Assembly (NCBI GenBank): GCA_910575555.1
Contig: CAJTFX010000010.1
Coordinates: 1-64,000, forward strand
DNA length: 64,000 nucleotides
Direction of reading: 5' to 3'
Origin: Lachnospiraceae bacterium
GTDB taxonomy: Bacteria; Bacillota; Clostridia; Lachnospirales; Lachnospiraceae
Both the position numbers and the translations under genes were made by a program. The notes beneath the pieces are model-generated. The model was not told the DNA's origin, did no database searches, and worked only from the letters and a program-made list of their open reading frames with translations. Shown piece by piece: positions 25,479-35,193 of the stretch (the first letter of the stretch is position 1; every line of letters starts with the position of its first letter).

Positions 25479-25526
25479 AGCCCTGATGGTCTTTACCATG
25501 AAAAGCCCTGATGGTCTTTACCATGA
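25479..25526 (+). repeat. Two tandem 23-base repeats in the dinB leader
   Basis: AGCCCTGATGGTCTTTACCA plus TGA occurs at 25479-25501 and 25504-25526, period 25. A shorter relative (ACTTTACCATGAGGAG) lies at 25418-25433. Each contains an ATG; none opens a sizeable frame. Confidence 0.7.
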
Positions 25527-25554
25527 GAAGCAGCACAACCCCCGAGGTGATCCT

Positions 25555-26733
25555 ATGAACCAGACATTAATTTTCCACATCGACGTTAACTCCGCCTACC
25601 TCTCCTGGACTGCAGTAGAGAACTTAAAAAACGGCGATACCCTGGACTTACGGGAAATTCCGTCTATCATCGGCGGCGATATGTCCAGCCGCCACGGCGT
25701 TGTCCTGGCCAAATCCATCCCTGCCAAAGCATACCATATTTCCACCGGAGAACCGGTGGCCCATGCTTTGAAAAAATGCCCGAACCTTCTGTTGGTTCCT
25801 CCCAATCACAAACTGTACAGCTCCTACAGCAAACGGCTGATGGAACTCCTTATAACCTTCTGCCCAAGAATTGAACAGGTCAGCATTGATGAATGTTATA
25901 TGGATTTTACCGGATATGAAAAGCCCTACGGCAATCCGGTTGCCGCTGCCCTGGCCATCAAGGACAAGGTCAGAGATACCTTTGGCTTCACCGTGAATAT
26001 CGGTATTTCCACCAATAAGCTTCTTGCAAAAATGGCCTCTGATTTCCAGAAGCCCGACCGTGTACATACTTTATTCTCCGAAGAAATTCCCGAAAAAATG
26101 TGGCCGCTTCCAGTCCGGGATTTATTTATGGTGGGAAAGTCCTCCGCCGCTATTTTAGAAAAAATGGAAATCCAGACCATCGGCGATCTGGCCCGGACAA
26201 ATGTAAAAATCCTGGAGAGCCATATGAAAAGCCACGGACGGCTCATCTGGGAATTTGCCAACGGCATCGATCATTCTCCGGTTCACACAGAAGAAAGCGA
26301 ACTGAAATGCTTGGGGAATTCCACCACCCTGGCAAAAGACGCTCAAACCGCTCCGGAAGCCAAAAAGACGCTGCAGGCCCTCTGCCGCCAGGTTTCCTCC
26401 CGGCTGAAACGCTATCATCAGCTTGCCGGCATGGTCAGCACAGAGCTCCGGTACGCCTCCTTTGTGCGCGTCTCCCACCAGATGCAGCTTCCTGCCGCCA
26501 CAGATAAGGAAGAAATTCTGTACCGCCATGCCTGCCTGCTGTTTGATGAACTGTGGAACGGAGAGCCTATCCGCCTCCTTGGAGTGCGGACCTCCAAGCT
26601 GACAGACGAGCCGGAACCCGTTCAGATGACATTATTTGAACTGCCCAAAACCCAGAAAGAACTGCGGGCAGAAAAAGCCATGAAATCCATTCAGGAACGG
26701 TTTGGAAAGGATGTGATAAAAAAGGGCGTATAG
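25555..26733 (+). CDS. dinB: DNA polymerase IV, Y family
   Basis: 392 residues. IFHIDVNSAYLSWTAVE carries the first catalytic Asp and the steric-gate region; SIDECYMDFTGY holds the second acidic pair; NIGISTNKLLAKMASDFQKP and the little-finger region follow. The C-terminus QMTLFELPK resembles a beta-clamp binding motif (QMTLF). The enzyme performs error-prone bypass of damaged template. The ATG at 25555 is set by GAGGTGAT and by the family N-terminus; an open frame reaches 172 codons further upstream through the repeat-containing leader and is not coding. It is one of the few + strand genes here. Confidence 0.93.
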   Translation: MNQTLIFHIDVNSAYLSWTAVENLKNGDTLDLREIPSIIGGDMSSRHGVVLAKSIPAKAYHISTGEPVAHALKKCPNLLLVPPNHKLYSSYSKRLMELLITFCPRIEQVSIDECYMDFTGYEKPYGNPVAAALAIKDKVRDTFGFTVNIGISTNKLLAKMASDFQKPDRVHTLFSEEIPEKMWPLPVRDLFMVGKSSAAILEKMEIQTIGDLARTNVKILESHMKSHGRLIWEFANGIDHSPVHTEESELKCLGNSTTLAKDAQTAPEAKKTLQALCRQVSSRLKRYHQLAGMVSTELRYASFVRVSHQMQLPAATDKEEILYRHACLLFDELWNGEPIRLLGVRTSKLTDEPEPVQMTLFELPKTQKELRAEKAMKSIQERFGKDVIKKGV

Positions 26734-26734
26734 C

Positions 26735-26807
26735 GTTACAGCGAACCATCGGTATTTTGAGCACGGTCGGATTGCCTGTGTATCAAAATATCGATGGTCC
26801 GCTGTAG
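26735..26807. repeat. Intergenic palindrome C (dispersed repeat family)
   Basis: Arms of about 25 bases (TTACAGCGAACCATCGGTAT and on; TCAAAATATCGATGGTCCGC and on) enclose GGTCGGATTGCCTGTG. It starts two bases after the dinB stop and ends 25 bases before the stop of the converging ABC gene, so it may end both transcripts, although it lacks a U-run. Confidence 0.8.
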
Positions 26808-26831
26808 TATCAGCGCATATTTAAAAACTCT

Positions 26832-28589
26832 CTAAACCGCGAACTGGCTGTTATAAAGCTCAGAGTAAAATCCTTTCTGCCCCAGCAGTTCTTCATGGCT
26901 GCCCTGCTCCAGAATATGCCCGTCCTTCATCACCAGGATAATATCTGCCTCCTGAATGGTAGAAAGCCTGTGGGCCACAATAAAACTGGTGCGCCCCTCC
27001 ATCATCCTTGCAAATGCATTCTGTATCTTCATTTCCGTTCTGGTGTCAATGGAAGATGTGGCTTCATCCAGAATCAGCATAGGCGGCAGGCAGAGCATTA
27101 CCCTTGCAATGCACAAAAGCTGTTTTTGCCCGGCGGACAAACTTCCTCCCTCCTCGCCAATCACCGTATCGTACCCATTAGGCAGACGTTTGATAAAGCT
27201 GTGGGCATGGGCGGCCTTCGCCGCCGTTATCATTTCCTCTTCTGTGGCCTCCGGTTTGCCCATCACCAGGTTTTCACGGATAGTTCCCGCCTTCAGCCAG
27301 GTTTCCTGAAGCACCATTCCATAGCTTTCCCGCAGACTCCTTCTGGTCACATCCCGAATATCCAGCCCTTCCACCTGAATGCTGCCCGCATCCACATCAT
27401 AAAACCGCATCAGCAGATTAATAATCGTAGTTTTCCCACATCCGGTAGGCCCTACAATGGCTACCCGCTGCCCCGGTTTTACTCTCAGGTTAAAGTCCTC
27501 AATCAGCTTCTGTTCCGGTTCGTAGGAAAAACAGACATGCTCCAACTCCACATTTCCCCTGACGTCCGTAAGCGTTTTCACATGCTCAGGCTCCGGAATC
27601 TGCGGTTTTTCTTCAATCAGATGGAAAATCCGCTCCGCACAGGCCAACGCATTCTGCAGTTCCGTCACCACTCCGGAAATCTCATTAAAAGGCTTGGTAT
27701 ACTGGTTGGCATAGCTGAGAAAACAGGTCAGCTGCCCTACCGTCAGCACTCTTTTCATGGCCAGAAACGCTCCTACCAGCCCCACTCCAGTGTATACCAG
27801 ACTGTTGACAAACCGGGTACAGGGATTGGTCAGTGAGGAAAAAAAAGTTGCCTGCAAAGACGCTTTTTCCAGTCTGCCGTTGATTTCATCAAAGGTTTTC
27901 AATACATCCTTTTCCTTGGAAAATGCCTGCACTACCTTCTGGTTCTCTATCATTTCATTGATTAATGCGGTCTGTTCCCCTCTGGTGGCCGACTGCAGTA
28001 TAAACATAGAAAACGTCCTTCTGGCAATAAAACTTGCCACAAAAAGCGAAACCGGCGTTATCAGCACCACCACTAACGTAATTTTCACATTGATTGCCAA
28101 CATAAACAGCAGCGTGCCGAGAATCCTTAACACACCTGTAAACAACTGGGAAAATCCCATCAAAAGGCCGTCCGCAAACTGATCCACATCTGCGATGACC
28201 CGGCTCACCAGTTCTCCATGGGAATGGCCGTCAATAAATTTCAACGGAAGGACTTCTATTTTGGCAAACGCTTCTCTTCGAATGTCCTGAATCACTTCGT
28301 AGGTAATCTTGTTATTGCACACATTCATCAGCCACTGAGCCAGCGCCGCCAATCCCGTAATCACGCCAATTTTGGCCAACAGCCGGAAAATCACCGGGAA
28401 TTCCACCTGTCCCGGCGCCAGGATATGGTCAATCACATGCCCGGTGGCCACCGGAATGTAAAGGTTGGCTATCACAGTAGCCACTGCCAAAAATAACGAT
28501 AAAATCAGAAAGATCTTATATTTTTCAATATATTTCAACACTTTTTTCAATGTTTCAGTCTGATGCTTTTTCTTTCTCTGTTCTTTCAT
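26832..28589 (-). CDS. ABC exporter half, permease-ATPase fusion
   Basis: 585 residues. Six hydrophobic helices in the first 310 form an ABC type-1 exporter membrane domain. The ATPase has Walker A GPTGCGKTT, signature LSAGQKQ, Walker B MLILDEATSS and the switch His in IVAHRLST. It pairs with the gene just upstream to make a heterodimeric multidrug-type exporter of lipophilic compounds. TAGGAGG precedes the ATG, nine bases after the partner's stop. Substrate is not predictable. The signature LSAGQ and the Glu after Walker B are canonical, so this is likely the active-site-competent partner. Confidence 0.9.
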   Translation of the reverse strand: MKEQRKKKHQTETLKKVLKYIEKYKIFLILSLFLAVATVIANLYIPVATGHVIDHILAPGQVEFPVIFRLLAKIGVITGLAALAQWLMNVCNNKITYEVIQDIRREAFAKIEVLPLKFIDGHSHGELVSRVIADVDQFADGLLMGFSQLFTGVLRILGTLLFMLAINVKITLVVVLITPVSLFVASFIARRTFSMFILQSATRGEQTALINEMIENQKVVQAFSKEKDVLKTFDEINGRLEKASLQATFFSSLTNPCTRFVNSLVYTGVGLVGAFLAMKRVLTVGQLTCFLSYANQYTKPFNEISGVVTELQNALACAERIFHLIEEKPQIPEPEHVKTLTDVRGNVELEHVCFSYEPEQKLIEDFNLRVKPGQRVAIVGPTGCGKTTIINLLMRFYDVDAGSIQVEGLDIRDVTRRSLRESYGMVLQETWLKAGTIRENLVMGKPEATEEEMITAAKAAHAHSFIKRLPNGYDTVIGEEGGSLSAGQKQLLCIARVMLCLPPMLILDEATSSIDTRTEMKIQNAFARMMEGRTSFIVAHRLSTIQEADIILVMKDGHILEQGSHEELLGQKGFYSELYNSQFAV

Positions 28590-28598
28590 GGCTGCCTC

Positions 28599-30332
28599 CT
28601 ACTGCTTCTTATACTGGGATTCATAGATTTCCCTGTAAACTTTGCAGGTTTCCAATAATTGCTGATGGGTGCCAATACCGGCCATTTCACCGTCCTCCAA
28701 TACAAGAATCTTATCCGCATGCTGAATGGAAGAGGTTCGCTGAGAAACGATAAATACCGTAGGGCTGCCTTCCATTTCCCGAATGGCTCTGCGCAGTCTG
28801 GCATCTGTGGCATAATCCAGGGCCGAAGCGCTGTCGTCCAAAATAAGAATTTCCGGTTTGCGGGCCAATGCTCTTGCTATGGTAAGTCTCTGCTTCTGTC
28901 CGCCGGAAAAGTTCTTGCCTCCCTGCTCCACAAAAGCGTCTAATCCGCCCTCTTTTCCTTCCACGACTTCCTTTCCCTGGGCAATTTCCAATGTCTGATA
29001 CAGTTCCTCTTCTGAAGCATCCCGGTTCCCCCAGCAGAGATTTTCCCGTATAGTCCCTTTGAAAAGCACAGCCCGCTGCATAACGATTCCCACCTTCTGC
29101 CGCAGCTCTTCCAGAGAGTATTCTTTCACGTTTCTTCCATTAATTAATACCTCTCCCCGGGTCACATCATAAAACCTGGGAATCAGGTGCACCAGCGATG
29201 TTTTTCCGGAGCCGGTTCCGCCGATAATTCCAATGGTTTCCCCTCTCTCCGCCGAAAAGTCAATATCCGACAAACTCTCTCCGCCGGCTCCCCGATACGT
29301 CAGGCCCACATGGGAAAATTGGACTGCCGGCGCTTTCGTCTCACATCTCTCGCTCCCTGTCCTTTTTCCAGCTCCATCTGCCGGCATACTGCTTTGGATT
29401 TCCAACACAGACTCCACACGGTTTCCGCAGGCCACCGCTTTGGTGATAGTTACAATCAGATCGGCAAGTTTAATCAGTTCCACCAGAATCTGGGACATAT
29501 AATTCACCAGTGCCACCACTTCCCCCTGGGTCAGAACTCCGGTGTCCACCTGAACTGCGCCGGTATATAAAAGAAAAATTGTCGCTCCATTGATAATCAC
29601 AAAAGTGACCGGATTCATAAATGCGCTGATTCTTCCCACATGGTTCTGCATGGAAGTCAGGCTTTCCAGACCTTCTTCAAATCTGGCCTTCTCTTCCTCT
29701 TCTTTATGAAATGCGCGGATTACCCGGGCGCCGGTGAGATTTTCCCTGGTAATGCCCAATACTTTATCCAGACGCTCCTGTACCTTCCGGTAAAGGGGAA
29801 TGCTGACGGCCATCACTCCAAACACCACCAGAGACAGCAGCGGAATTGCAACAACAAAAATCAATGCGGCTTTTACATCAATGGTAAAAGCCATAATCAT
29901 TGATCCAAACACAATAAAAGGAGAACGCAGAAACAGACGCAGCACCATATTGACGCCGGACTGCACCTGGTTAATGTCGCTGGTCATCCGGGTAATCAAT
30001 GTAGAGGTTCCCGCCTGATCGATTTCTGTAAAAGAAAAAGTCTGAATATGCGCAAATAACTGATGACGCACCCTGGTGCCGAATCCTGCCGCCGCTTTTG
30101 CCGCAAAATACTGGGCTGTCACAGAACACACAAGCCCAATCAGCCCCAATGCCACCATAACCAGACACATTTTCAAAATATAGCCGCTGTTCCTGTCCGC
30201 AATACCCACATCTATGATTGCCGTTACCACCAACGGCACAATCAACTCAAAAGATGCCTCCAACATCTTAAACAACGGTGCAAGAACGCTTTCTTTTTTG
30301 TAATCTTTCAAATAAACCAATAATTTTTTCAT
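28599..30332 (-). CDS. ABC exporter half, permease-ATPase fusion
   Basis: 577 residues with the same layout: six-helix membrane domain (FELIVPLVVTAIIDVGIAD near the start), Walker A GGTGSGKTS and signature FSGGQKQ. Walker B reads ILILDDSASALD, with Asp where the catalytic Glu normally stands, and the switch position is SQRTSS with Gln in place of His. These two changes are those of the degenerate half of heterodimeric exporters, complementing the canonical partner at 26832-28589. The ribosome site is weak (GGGTAAAAG). Confidence 0.9.
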   Translation of the reverse strand: MKKLLVYLKDYKKESVLAPLFKMLEASFELIVPLVVTAIIDVGIADRNSGYILKMCLVMVALGLIGLVCSVTAQYFAAKAAAGFGTRVRHQLFAHIQTFSFTEIDQAGTSTLITRMTSDINQVQSGVNMVLRLFLRSPFIVFGSMIMAFTIDVKAALIFVVAIPLLSLVVFGVMAVSIPLYRKVQERLDKVLGITRENLTGARVIRAFHKEEEEKARFEEGLESLTSMQNHVGRISAFMNPVTFVIINGATIFLLYTGAVQVDTGVLTQGEVVALVNYMSQILVELIKLADLIVTITKAVACGNRVESVLEIQSSMPADGAGKRTGSERCETKAPAVQFSHVGLTYRGAGGESLSDIDFSAERGETIGIIGGTGSGKTSLVHLIPRFYDVTRGEVLINGRNVKEYSLEELRQKVGIVMQRAVLFKGTIRENLCWGNRDASEEELYQTLEIAQGKEVVEGKEGGLDAFVEQGGKNFSGGQKQRLTIARALARKPEILILDDSASALDYATDARLRRAIREMEGSPTVFIVSQRTSSIQHADKILVLEDGEMAGIGTHQQLLETCKVYREIYESQYKKQ

Positions 30333-30392
30333 AATCTTTTACCCTGTTTTTTATTTTTTCATACTGCGGTGATTTGCAGGCAGAAGTCTGAT

Positions 30393-30511
30393 ATTACAGC
30401 GAACTTTTTATATTTGGGTACGGACAGAACTGCCGGATTGCCCTTTGACACACAAACCGGGCAGCATTCCGGCAGTTCCTGTGTATCGAAATATAGATTG
30501 CTGGTTGTAAT
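30393..30511. repeat. Intergenic palindrome B (dispersed repeat family)
   Basis: A 119-base imperfect palindrome. The outer arms are ATTACAGCGAAC and GGTTGTAAT; inside, TATATTTGGGTACGGACAGA and TGCCGGATTG face their complements around AAACCGGGCAG. The right arm TCCTGTGTATCGAAATATA matches repeat C and D arms. Confidence 0.8.
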
Positions 30512-30519
30512 ACTGGAGC

Positions 30520-30566
30520 GTGTTTGAAAAATGCTTTCCAGATTGCGGAAATGATTTTTCAAACAC
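30520..30566. repeat. AT-rich hairpin
   Basis: GTGTTTGAAAAAT faces ATTTTTCAAACAC, with an inner TTTCC/GGAAA stem. It follows palindrome B directly. The rest of 30333-30771 shows no gene that I can support. Confidence 0.6.
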
Positions 30567-30771
30567 ACTCTAAGCTTCAGATATCAGTTTTCTGCACAAA
30601 ATCAAATCCTTTTTCAGTATATACAACAGGGTATATGCTGTCAATGGCTTTGCAGGGAAAAACAATGCCTGAGATTTACTCCGCCCCAATACTTCTCCGG
30701 AAAAATCTGCCCTCATTCTGAAAAATTTTTCCAGGTTGCAGGCGGAAATCTGACATGATATAATTAAATCC

Positions 30772-31002
30772 ATGGAACATCATCTTCGTCTTGGCAATCT
30801 GACAGAAGATGATACGATACATCTTCTGGATTTGGCATCTATGCTGTATCAGTATTTTTACAACAGTCTCTCAAATAAAATGAAAGGAGAAATGCAGAAT
30901 ATGAAACCAATCCCTCCCGGAATTCTTGAACTTCCCCATGACAAATATCTTCGTTATACAGATGAACTGAAAAAAGAAATTGCTAGATATGCAGATACAT
31001 GA
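30772..31002 (+). CDS. Possible small protein or gene remnant, unknown
   Basis: 76 residues: MEHHLRLGNLTEDDTIHLLD, then a helix ASMLYQYFYNSLSNKMKGEM and PPGILELPHDKYLRYTDELK. The composition looks protein-like and not out-of-frame, but there is no ribosome site before the ATG. An internal ATG follows GGAG (GGAGAAATG). I do not recognise it. It may be a decayed end of a larger gene. Confidence 0.35.
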   Translation: MEHHLRLGNLTEDDTIHLLDLASMLYQYFYNSLSNKMKGEMQNMKPIPPGILELPHDKYLRYTDELKKEIARYADT

Positions 31003-31150
31003 GCCAGAAAAAGGTCAGCCCGGAAATGATCTGTTCTCCGCAATAGATTACTCCGCCGGTTATATGTGATGCGATTTTTCCGTGCCGCAGTAATCCATTG
31101 CCAAAAATCTCATTTCCCGGCTGCTTTTTACAACTGACCGGCAGGCAAAA

Positions 31151-34100
31151 TTACTTTGCCTTAATACTCTTTGCTTTGGATGCGCCGGAAACAAAATCGG
31201 CTTTCAGGCCGTTGGTTCCGACTGCAACTACTTTGTAGTAGTACTTTTTGCCCTTTTTCACTTTCTTGTCTGTAAAAGAAGTGGAATTCTTCTTGGTTGC
31301 GCCAATCTTCTCAAATCCTTTGTTCTTGTTGTCAGAACGATAAACTTCGTATTTGGAAGCGCCGTTTACTTTGGCAATTTTCACCGTAATCCTGCCCTTC
31401 TTGGCTGTCAGCTTCGTGATACTGGGACTAACCTTGTAGCAGATGGCTGCCGGTTTACTCAGCCCTGAAATGGTATCCCCGTTTTCACCGAATGCCTGAA
31501 CATAATAGTAATAGGTTACGCCTGTGCGAAGGTTTCCACGATCTATTGCAGATGTGGCCATGATGGTATTATTTCTGAATTTGTATTCTTTATACAGAAC
31601 TACATTTGCAGAGATTGATTCGTCGCTGTTGCTCTCTTTTGCAATGGGCTCCACTCTGCCGTTTGTCTCATATGACCTTTTATCTGTATTGTAGAAAGAA
31701 GCCGGACTGGTGGAACGCCATACCTTGTAATATTTTGCCCCGGAAACTTTCTTCCAGCTGATTTTTACAGCGGCGGCGCTTGTTCCTTTTGCATTTTTTT
31801 CCGTTATCTCCTTAGCCGTGACGCTTTGGGCGATTCTCAGCTTCTCATTGCCGTTTTGTTCTGCTGTGGCATACTCGGACCATTTATTGCTGCCGTATGC
31901 ACGGATGCGAATGGCGACGCTTTCATTTCCTGCAACATTTTGAATGGTATAACTGTTTTTCTTTATATTGTCAACTGTTTTCCAATGATCCTCATATGCG
32001 CCATAATATCCGCCGTCATAGTCGTCTCTGTTATCATATTTTCTGTAACTTATTTCGTATTTAGATGCAAATTTGTCTTTATCCCAGGTTACTTTTACAT
32101 TCTTGCCGATTACACTGGTTCTCACGTTTTTAGGTTTTTCAACCTTCATAACAACAGAATCCACTGCATAAATCTGTTTTGTGAGCTTTTTCGACTGATA
32201 GCTTGCCACCACCACATAAGTGTAGGAAGCATCCTTCTTCAGCTTTTTGTCCGTCCACGTTACGGTTTTCGCCTTTTTAATGGTCTTAACCAGCTCAAAT
32301 TTCTTATTGGACTGCTGTTTCGGGTAATTTCCAAATCCATTTGATTTGGAAAAGCTGGTATCTGTGGAGCTGAGGTAAGCACGGTAAATATCATACTGAA
32401 CTGCTCCGGAAACCTTCGTCCATTTCAGCGTTGCAGAAGTTTTGCTCTTTTTGGTCACCCTCAGGTCAATGTAATTGCTGTTGCCTGTTTCTGCTGAAAA
32501 ATATACATAATCACTGTATACTTTCTTCGCCTTTGTCTCAGGATTATAGTAATATGCCCTGGCCCTGTAGTCATATACCGTGCTCTCGTTCAGTCCTTCA
32601 TCTGTATATTCTGTGGAAGAAATAGTTCTGATTTTCTTATATTTTTTGCCGTTCTTCCGATAAATTTCATACCCCGTAACCGCAGAATTGGTCTGTTCAA
32701 AAATCATTGTAATATTTTTCTTACCGGATTTGGTTGTGGGCGCTTCTATGCCAAGGCCAAGGGCTGCGTCTATTGTTTTGGATGACGCAACATCATTATA
32801 ATTTACAAAAGTGACCTGCTCTGTTTTGCCGTTGACCACCACATTCGCTTTATAGGGACTGCCTGGCCGTGCCTCATCGTGCCTGGATGCGTCATAAGTT
32901 AAAACCACAAAATAATATTTCTTTCCCGGTTCAAGCTCCAGAACATTGCTTGAAATATAATTCTGGCTCGCCGAAACAGGATACTCTTTTACCTGCTTAG
33001 CCGCAAGTTCCATTTTATCCTTAAGGGCGGTCACGCTTGTCAAATCCTGGGTTCTTCCCAGAGAATCCACACCTGCGGCATTCAGATATTTATACATATA
33101 TTCCGGAGATTTGAAAATCCCTTCATTTTTAGAATAAAGCACCACTGCATTTGTATTTACATCTATGGGATTCCATGCCAGGCGAAAGGTGCCGTCCTCC
33201 ATATGCTCAGCCTTCAGCCCTGTAACTGTCGGCGCATTTATTTGTTTATTGTAAGTAATGACACAGGGCTGGCAATAATTGCCCTCCACATAATCTTCAT
33301 TGCTGTCTACTACAACTGCACAAACCCTGAAATAAATATAGTTAGCCTCTTTCCGAATCTTGTTGCCTTCCCCGTCATACTTTATGTTGCCGTTTTCGTC
33401 ACGTTCGTCTACATACTCCGTCTCTCTGTTGGCGCAGTCATAGTAAGTCCTCATTCCGGTTGTTCCTATGTCCGTCCACACTCCCTCTTTCAGCTTTGAG
33501 GGATCGACGGGAACTGCCGATTTATAACTCTGCACCTTATAGTTTGACGCCTCCAAAACGGCATTCCAGGAAATTCTTGCGTATTCCGCATTTTTCTGAA
33601 CCCACTTCAGGCCCTTTACAACCGGAACATACACCTGCTCCTGGGCCCAGTGATAGGTCAATTCCGACCACTCTCCCGCTTTAACAATCTGCTTGCTAAT
33701 CAGGCCGTTAAAATATTCAGAGGTTTCATCGGCTGCAGCTGCCATCTCTGTGTAATATACCGCTCTTACTTCATATTTCGCTTTATCTCCGGCGGCATAG
33801 GATTTGAAATTGTCACTGCAGTATCCTGTTGCTGTCTGAATCGGCTCCAGAACTTTCTGCTCCTGATTCAAAGCAAGATCCCCAAGCTCCGCCCACTGGC
33901 CGTCTATCTTCACCTGATAACCCACTTTCAGCAGCCTGCCGCCATTTTCCACCTGGGTTTCATTGGTAACTTTATTCCAGGAAATATTGTGATATTTCCG
34001 GTCAAAAGAAATTTCACTGCCTTTATAAGCGTAAATTGTCGCTGTATAGGTGCCGTCTGCATTGCCGGTAACGGTACAGTCCGCCGCTGCCCGCTGCCCG

Positions 34101-34846
34101 CCGTGCCATTCTTCCTTATAAGCTTTGCCATTGATCAAATAGTATTTCGCGTATTCATCCCCGGATAATTTTTTCTCCCAAGAGGGCAGTAATTTGTTCC
34201 AGGCTGCATATGCCGCATCCCAGTCGGCAAAAGGAGAGCCGGGCACTGTGCCCAAAATTTCAACTTCGCTGTTTGCCAGAATATAATATCCCAAAAGCGT
34301 TTCGCCTTCTGTAACAATTCCATTGGTATCAATTTTTTCATAGCTTGGATAGCAGTCTGCATACTTTCTTCCATCCACATCATAAAGACCGGCGCCATCC
34401 ACATTCGGCTCCTGGGAACCTGGATAAAATTTTGCTACTCTGCCATACAAAAAACCATTCTCGCAGTGAAGATAATATGTACTGCCATTTTTGTAAAGAC
34501 CGCTTCCTGAATCATACATTGTATACTTTGTTCCTGTCACTGCAATTCTGTCGTTGTAATACTCAGGATATTTGTCATCCGGATCAGACGTGAGGCTGCT
34601 CCTCTGAACCAATACCGGATTTACGTAAGCATAGTCCAATTTCTCTGTACTGTCACTGCTTTGTATCCAGTCTGTACTGTACTTTCCCTCCAGTCCAATC
34701 ACCTTAGACACACCGTTCACTGCACCCTTCTTGGCAGTTTCCACAGTCAAAGACCCGGCTGCAAAAGCAGGAACCGGAGCACTGACTGCCATTGCCGCTG
34801 TCAGAATTGCCGCGGCAATCCGTACAGTCATTCCACCTTTTCTCAT
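31151..34846 (-). CDS. Large secreted Fn3-repeat surface protein, copy 1
   Basis: 1231 residues from MRKGGMTVRIAAAI, chosen for GAAGGAG before the ATG at 34846. A signal peptide ends at VPAFAA. A distinctive N-terminal region (about 30-330) with KKGAVNGVSKVIGLEGKYS follows, then at least seven fibronectin type III-like domains with recurring KISWKKVSGAKYYKVWRS and LKWTKVSGA strands. The end is very basic (KKVKKGKKYYYKVVAVGTNG), ending SKAKSIKAK; no LPxTG or membrane anchor is seen. Function is unknown; adhesion or wall/glycan binding is a guess from domains. It is a clear paralogue of the next gene and shares its promoter layout. Confidence 0.85.
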   Translation of the reverse strand: MRKGGMTVRIAAAILTAAMAVSAPVPAFAAGSLTVETAKKGAVNGVSKVIGLEGKYSTDWIQSSDSTEKLDYAYVNPVLVQRSSLTSDPDDKYPEYYNDRIAVTGTKYTMYDSGSGLYKNGSTYYLHCENGFLYGRVAKFYPGSQEPNVDGAGLYDVDGRKYADCYPSYEKIDTNGIVTEGETLLGYYILANSEVEILGTVPGSPFADWDAAYAAWNKLLPSWEKKLSGDEYAKYYLINGKAYKEEWHGGQRAAADCTVTGNADGTYTATIYAYKGSEISFDRKYHNISWNKVTNETQVENGGRLLKVGYQVKIDGQWAELGDLALNQEQKVLEPIQTATGYCSDNFKSYAAGDKAKYEVRAVYYTEMAAAADETSEYFNGLISKQIVKAGEWSELTYHWAQEQVYVPVVKGLKWVQKNAEYARISWNAVLEASNYKVQSYKSAVPVDPSKLKEGVWTDIGTTGMRTYYDCANRETEYVDERDENGNIKYDGEGNKIRKEANYIYFRVCAVVVDSNEDYVEGNYCQPCVITYNKQINAPTVTGLKAEHMEDGTFRLAWNPIDVNTNAVVLYSKNEGIFKSPEYMYKYLNAAGVDSLGRTQDLTSVTALKDKMELAAKQVKEYPVSASQNYISSNVLELEPGKKYYFVVLTYDASRHDEARPGSPYKANVVVNGKTEQVTFVNYNDVASSKTIDAALGLGIEAPTTKSGKKNITMIFEQTNSAVTGYEIYRKNGKKYKKIRTISSTEYTDEGLNESTVYDYRARAYYYNPETKAKKVYSDYVYFSAETGNSNYIDLRVTKKSKTSATLKWTKVSGAVQYDIYRAYLSSTDTSFSKSNGFGNYPKQQSNKKFELVKTIKKAKTVTWTDKKLKKDASYTYVVVASYQSKKLTKQIYAVDSVVMKVEKPKNVRTSVIGKNVKVTWDKDKFASKYEISYRKYDNRDDYDGGYYGAYEDHWKTVDNIKKNSYTIQNVAGNESVAIRIRAYGSNKWSEYATAEQNGNEKLRIAQSVTAKEITEKNAKGTSAAAVKISWKKVSGAKYYKVWRSTSPASFYNTDKRSYETNGRVEPIAKESNSDESISANVVLYKEYKFRNNTIMATSAIDRGNLRTGVTYYYYVQAFGENGDTISGLSKPAAICYKVSPSITKLTAKKGRITVKIAKVNGASKYEVYRSDNKNKGFEKIGATKKNSTSFTDKKVKKGKKYYYKVVAVGTNGLKADFVSGASKAKSIKAK

Positions 34847-34991
34847 ACCAAAAACTCCTTCCATAACTGAATCGTTATTCATTATTTGTGAAGAATTTAT
34901 CAAAAAAAGTCAGGCTTTTATTTACATTTTCACACTGATTTCATCAAATTTTCAACTTTTTTTCACATTTTCTTCACAAATAACTTTTTAC

Positions 34992-35020
34992 ATTCTAGTC
35001 CTGCAATTTCAAAAAGTCAA
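34992..35020 (-). promoter_or_regulatory. Promoter of Fn3 protein copy 1
   Basis: TTGACT (35015-35020), 17 bases, TAGAAT (34992-34997). Box sequences, spacing and the start of the spacer (TTTT) are identical to the promoter of copy 2. The leader of about 140 bases contains ATTTGTGAAGA and AAAGTTGAA, also shared. Confidence 0.8.
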
Positions 35021-35129
35021 TTGTAAAATATAATTTTTTATAATTTTTGTCTATTTTGCACAAAAATATTATGGCAGCAATTTCTGTTCCGGTTCCATAG
35101 ACAAATCAGCGTGCATCAGGCAAAAAAGA

Positions 35130-35172
35130 GAGCTGCTGCCCCGCAGGTAAATTACCTGCGGGGCAGCAGCTC
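35130..35172 (-). terminator. Strong terminator after Fn3 copy 2
   Basis: A stem of up to 20 bp, mostly GC (arm GAGCTGCTGCCCCGCAGGT), followed on the - strand by CTCTTTTTTG. It sits about 20 bases past the stop at 35194 and protects the promoter of copy 1. Confidence 0.9.
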
Positions 35173-35193
35173 CTTTTGTAATTTCAAGTAAAA

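Noticed and set aside
25039-25554. N-terminal extension of DNA polymerase IV by 172 codons
   Set aside because: The extension crosses the promoter and repeats, overlaps the - strand gene and has no polymerase similarity; the ATG at 25555 has a ribosome site.
30569-30773. A 67-codon - strand frame between palindrome B and the small + strand ORF
   Set aside because: No ribosome site, unusual composition and overlap with hairpin sequence; it was not convincing as a gene.
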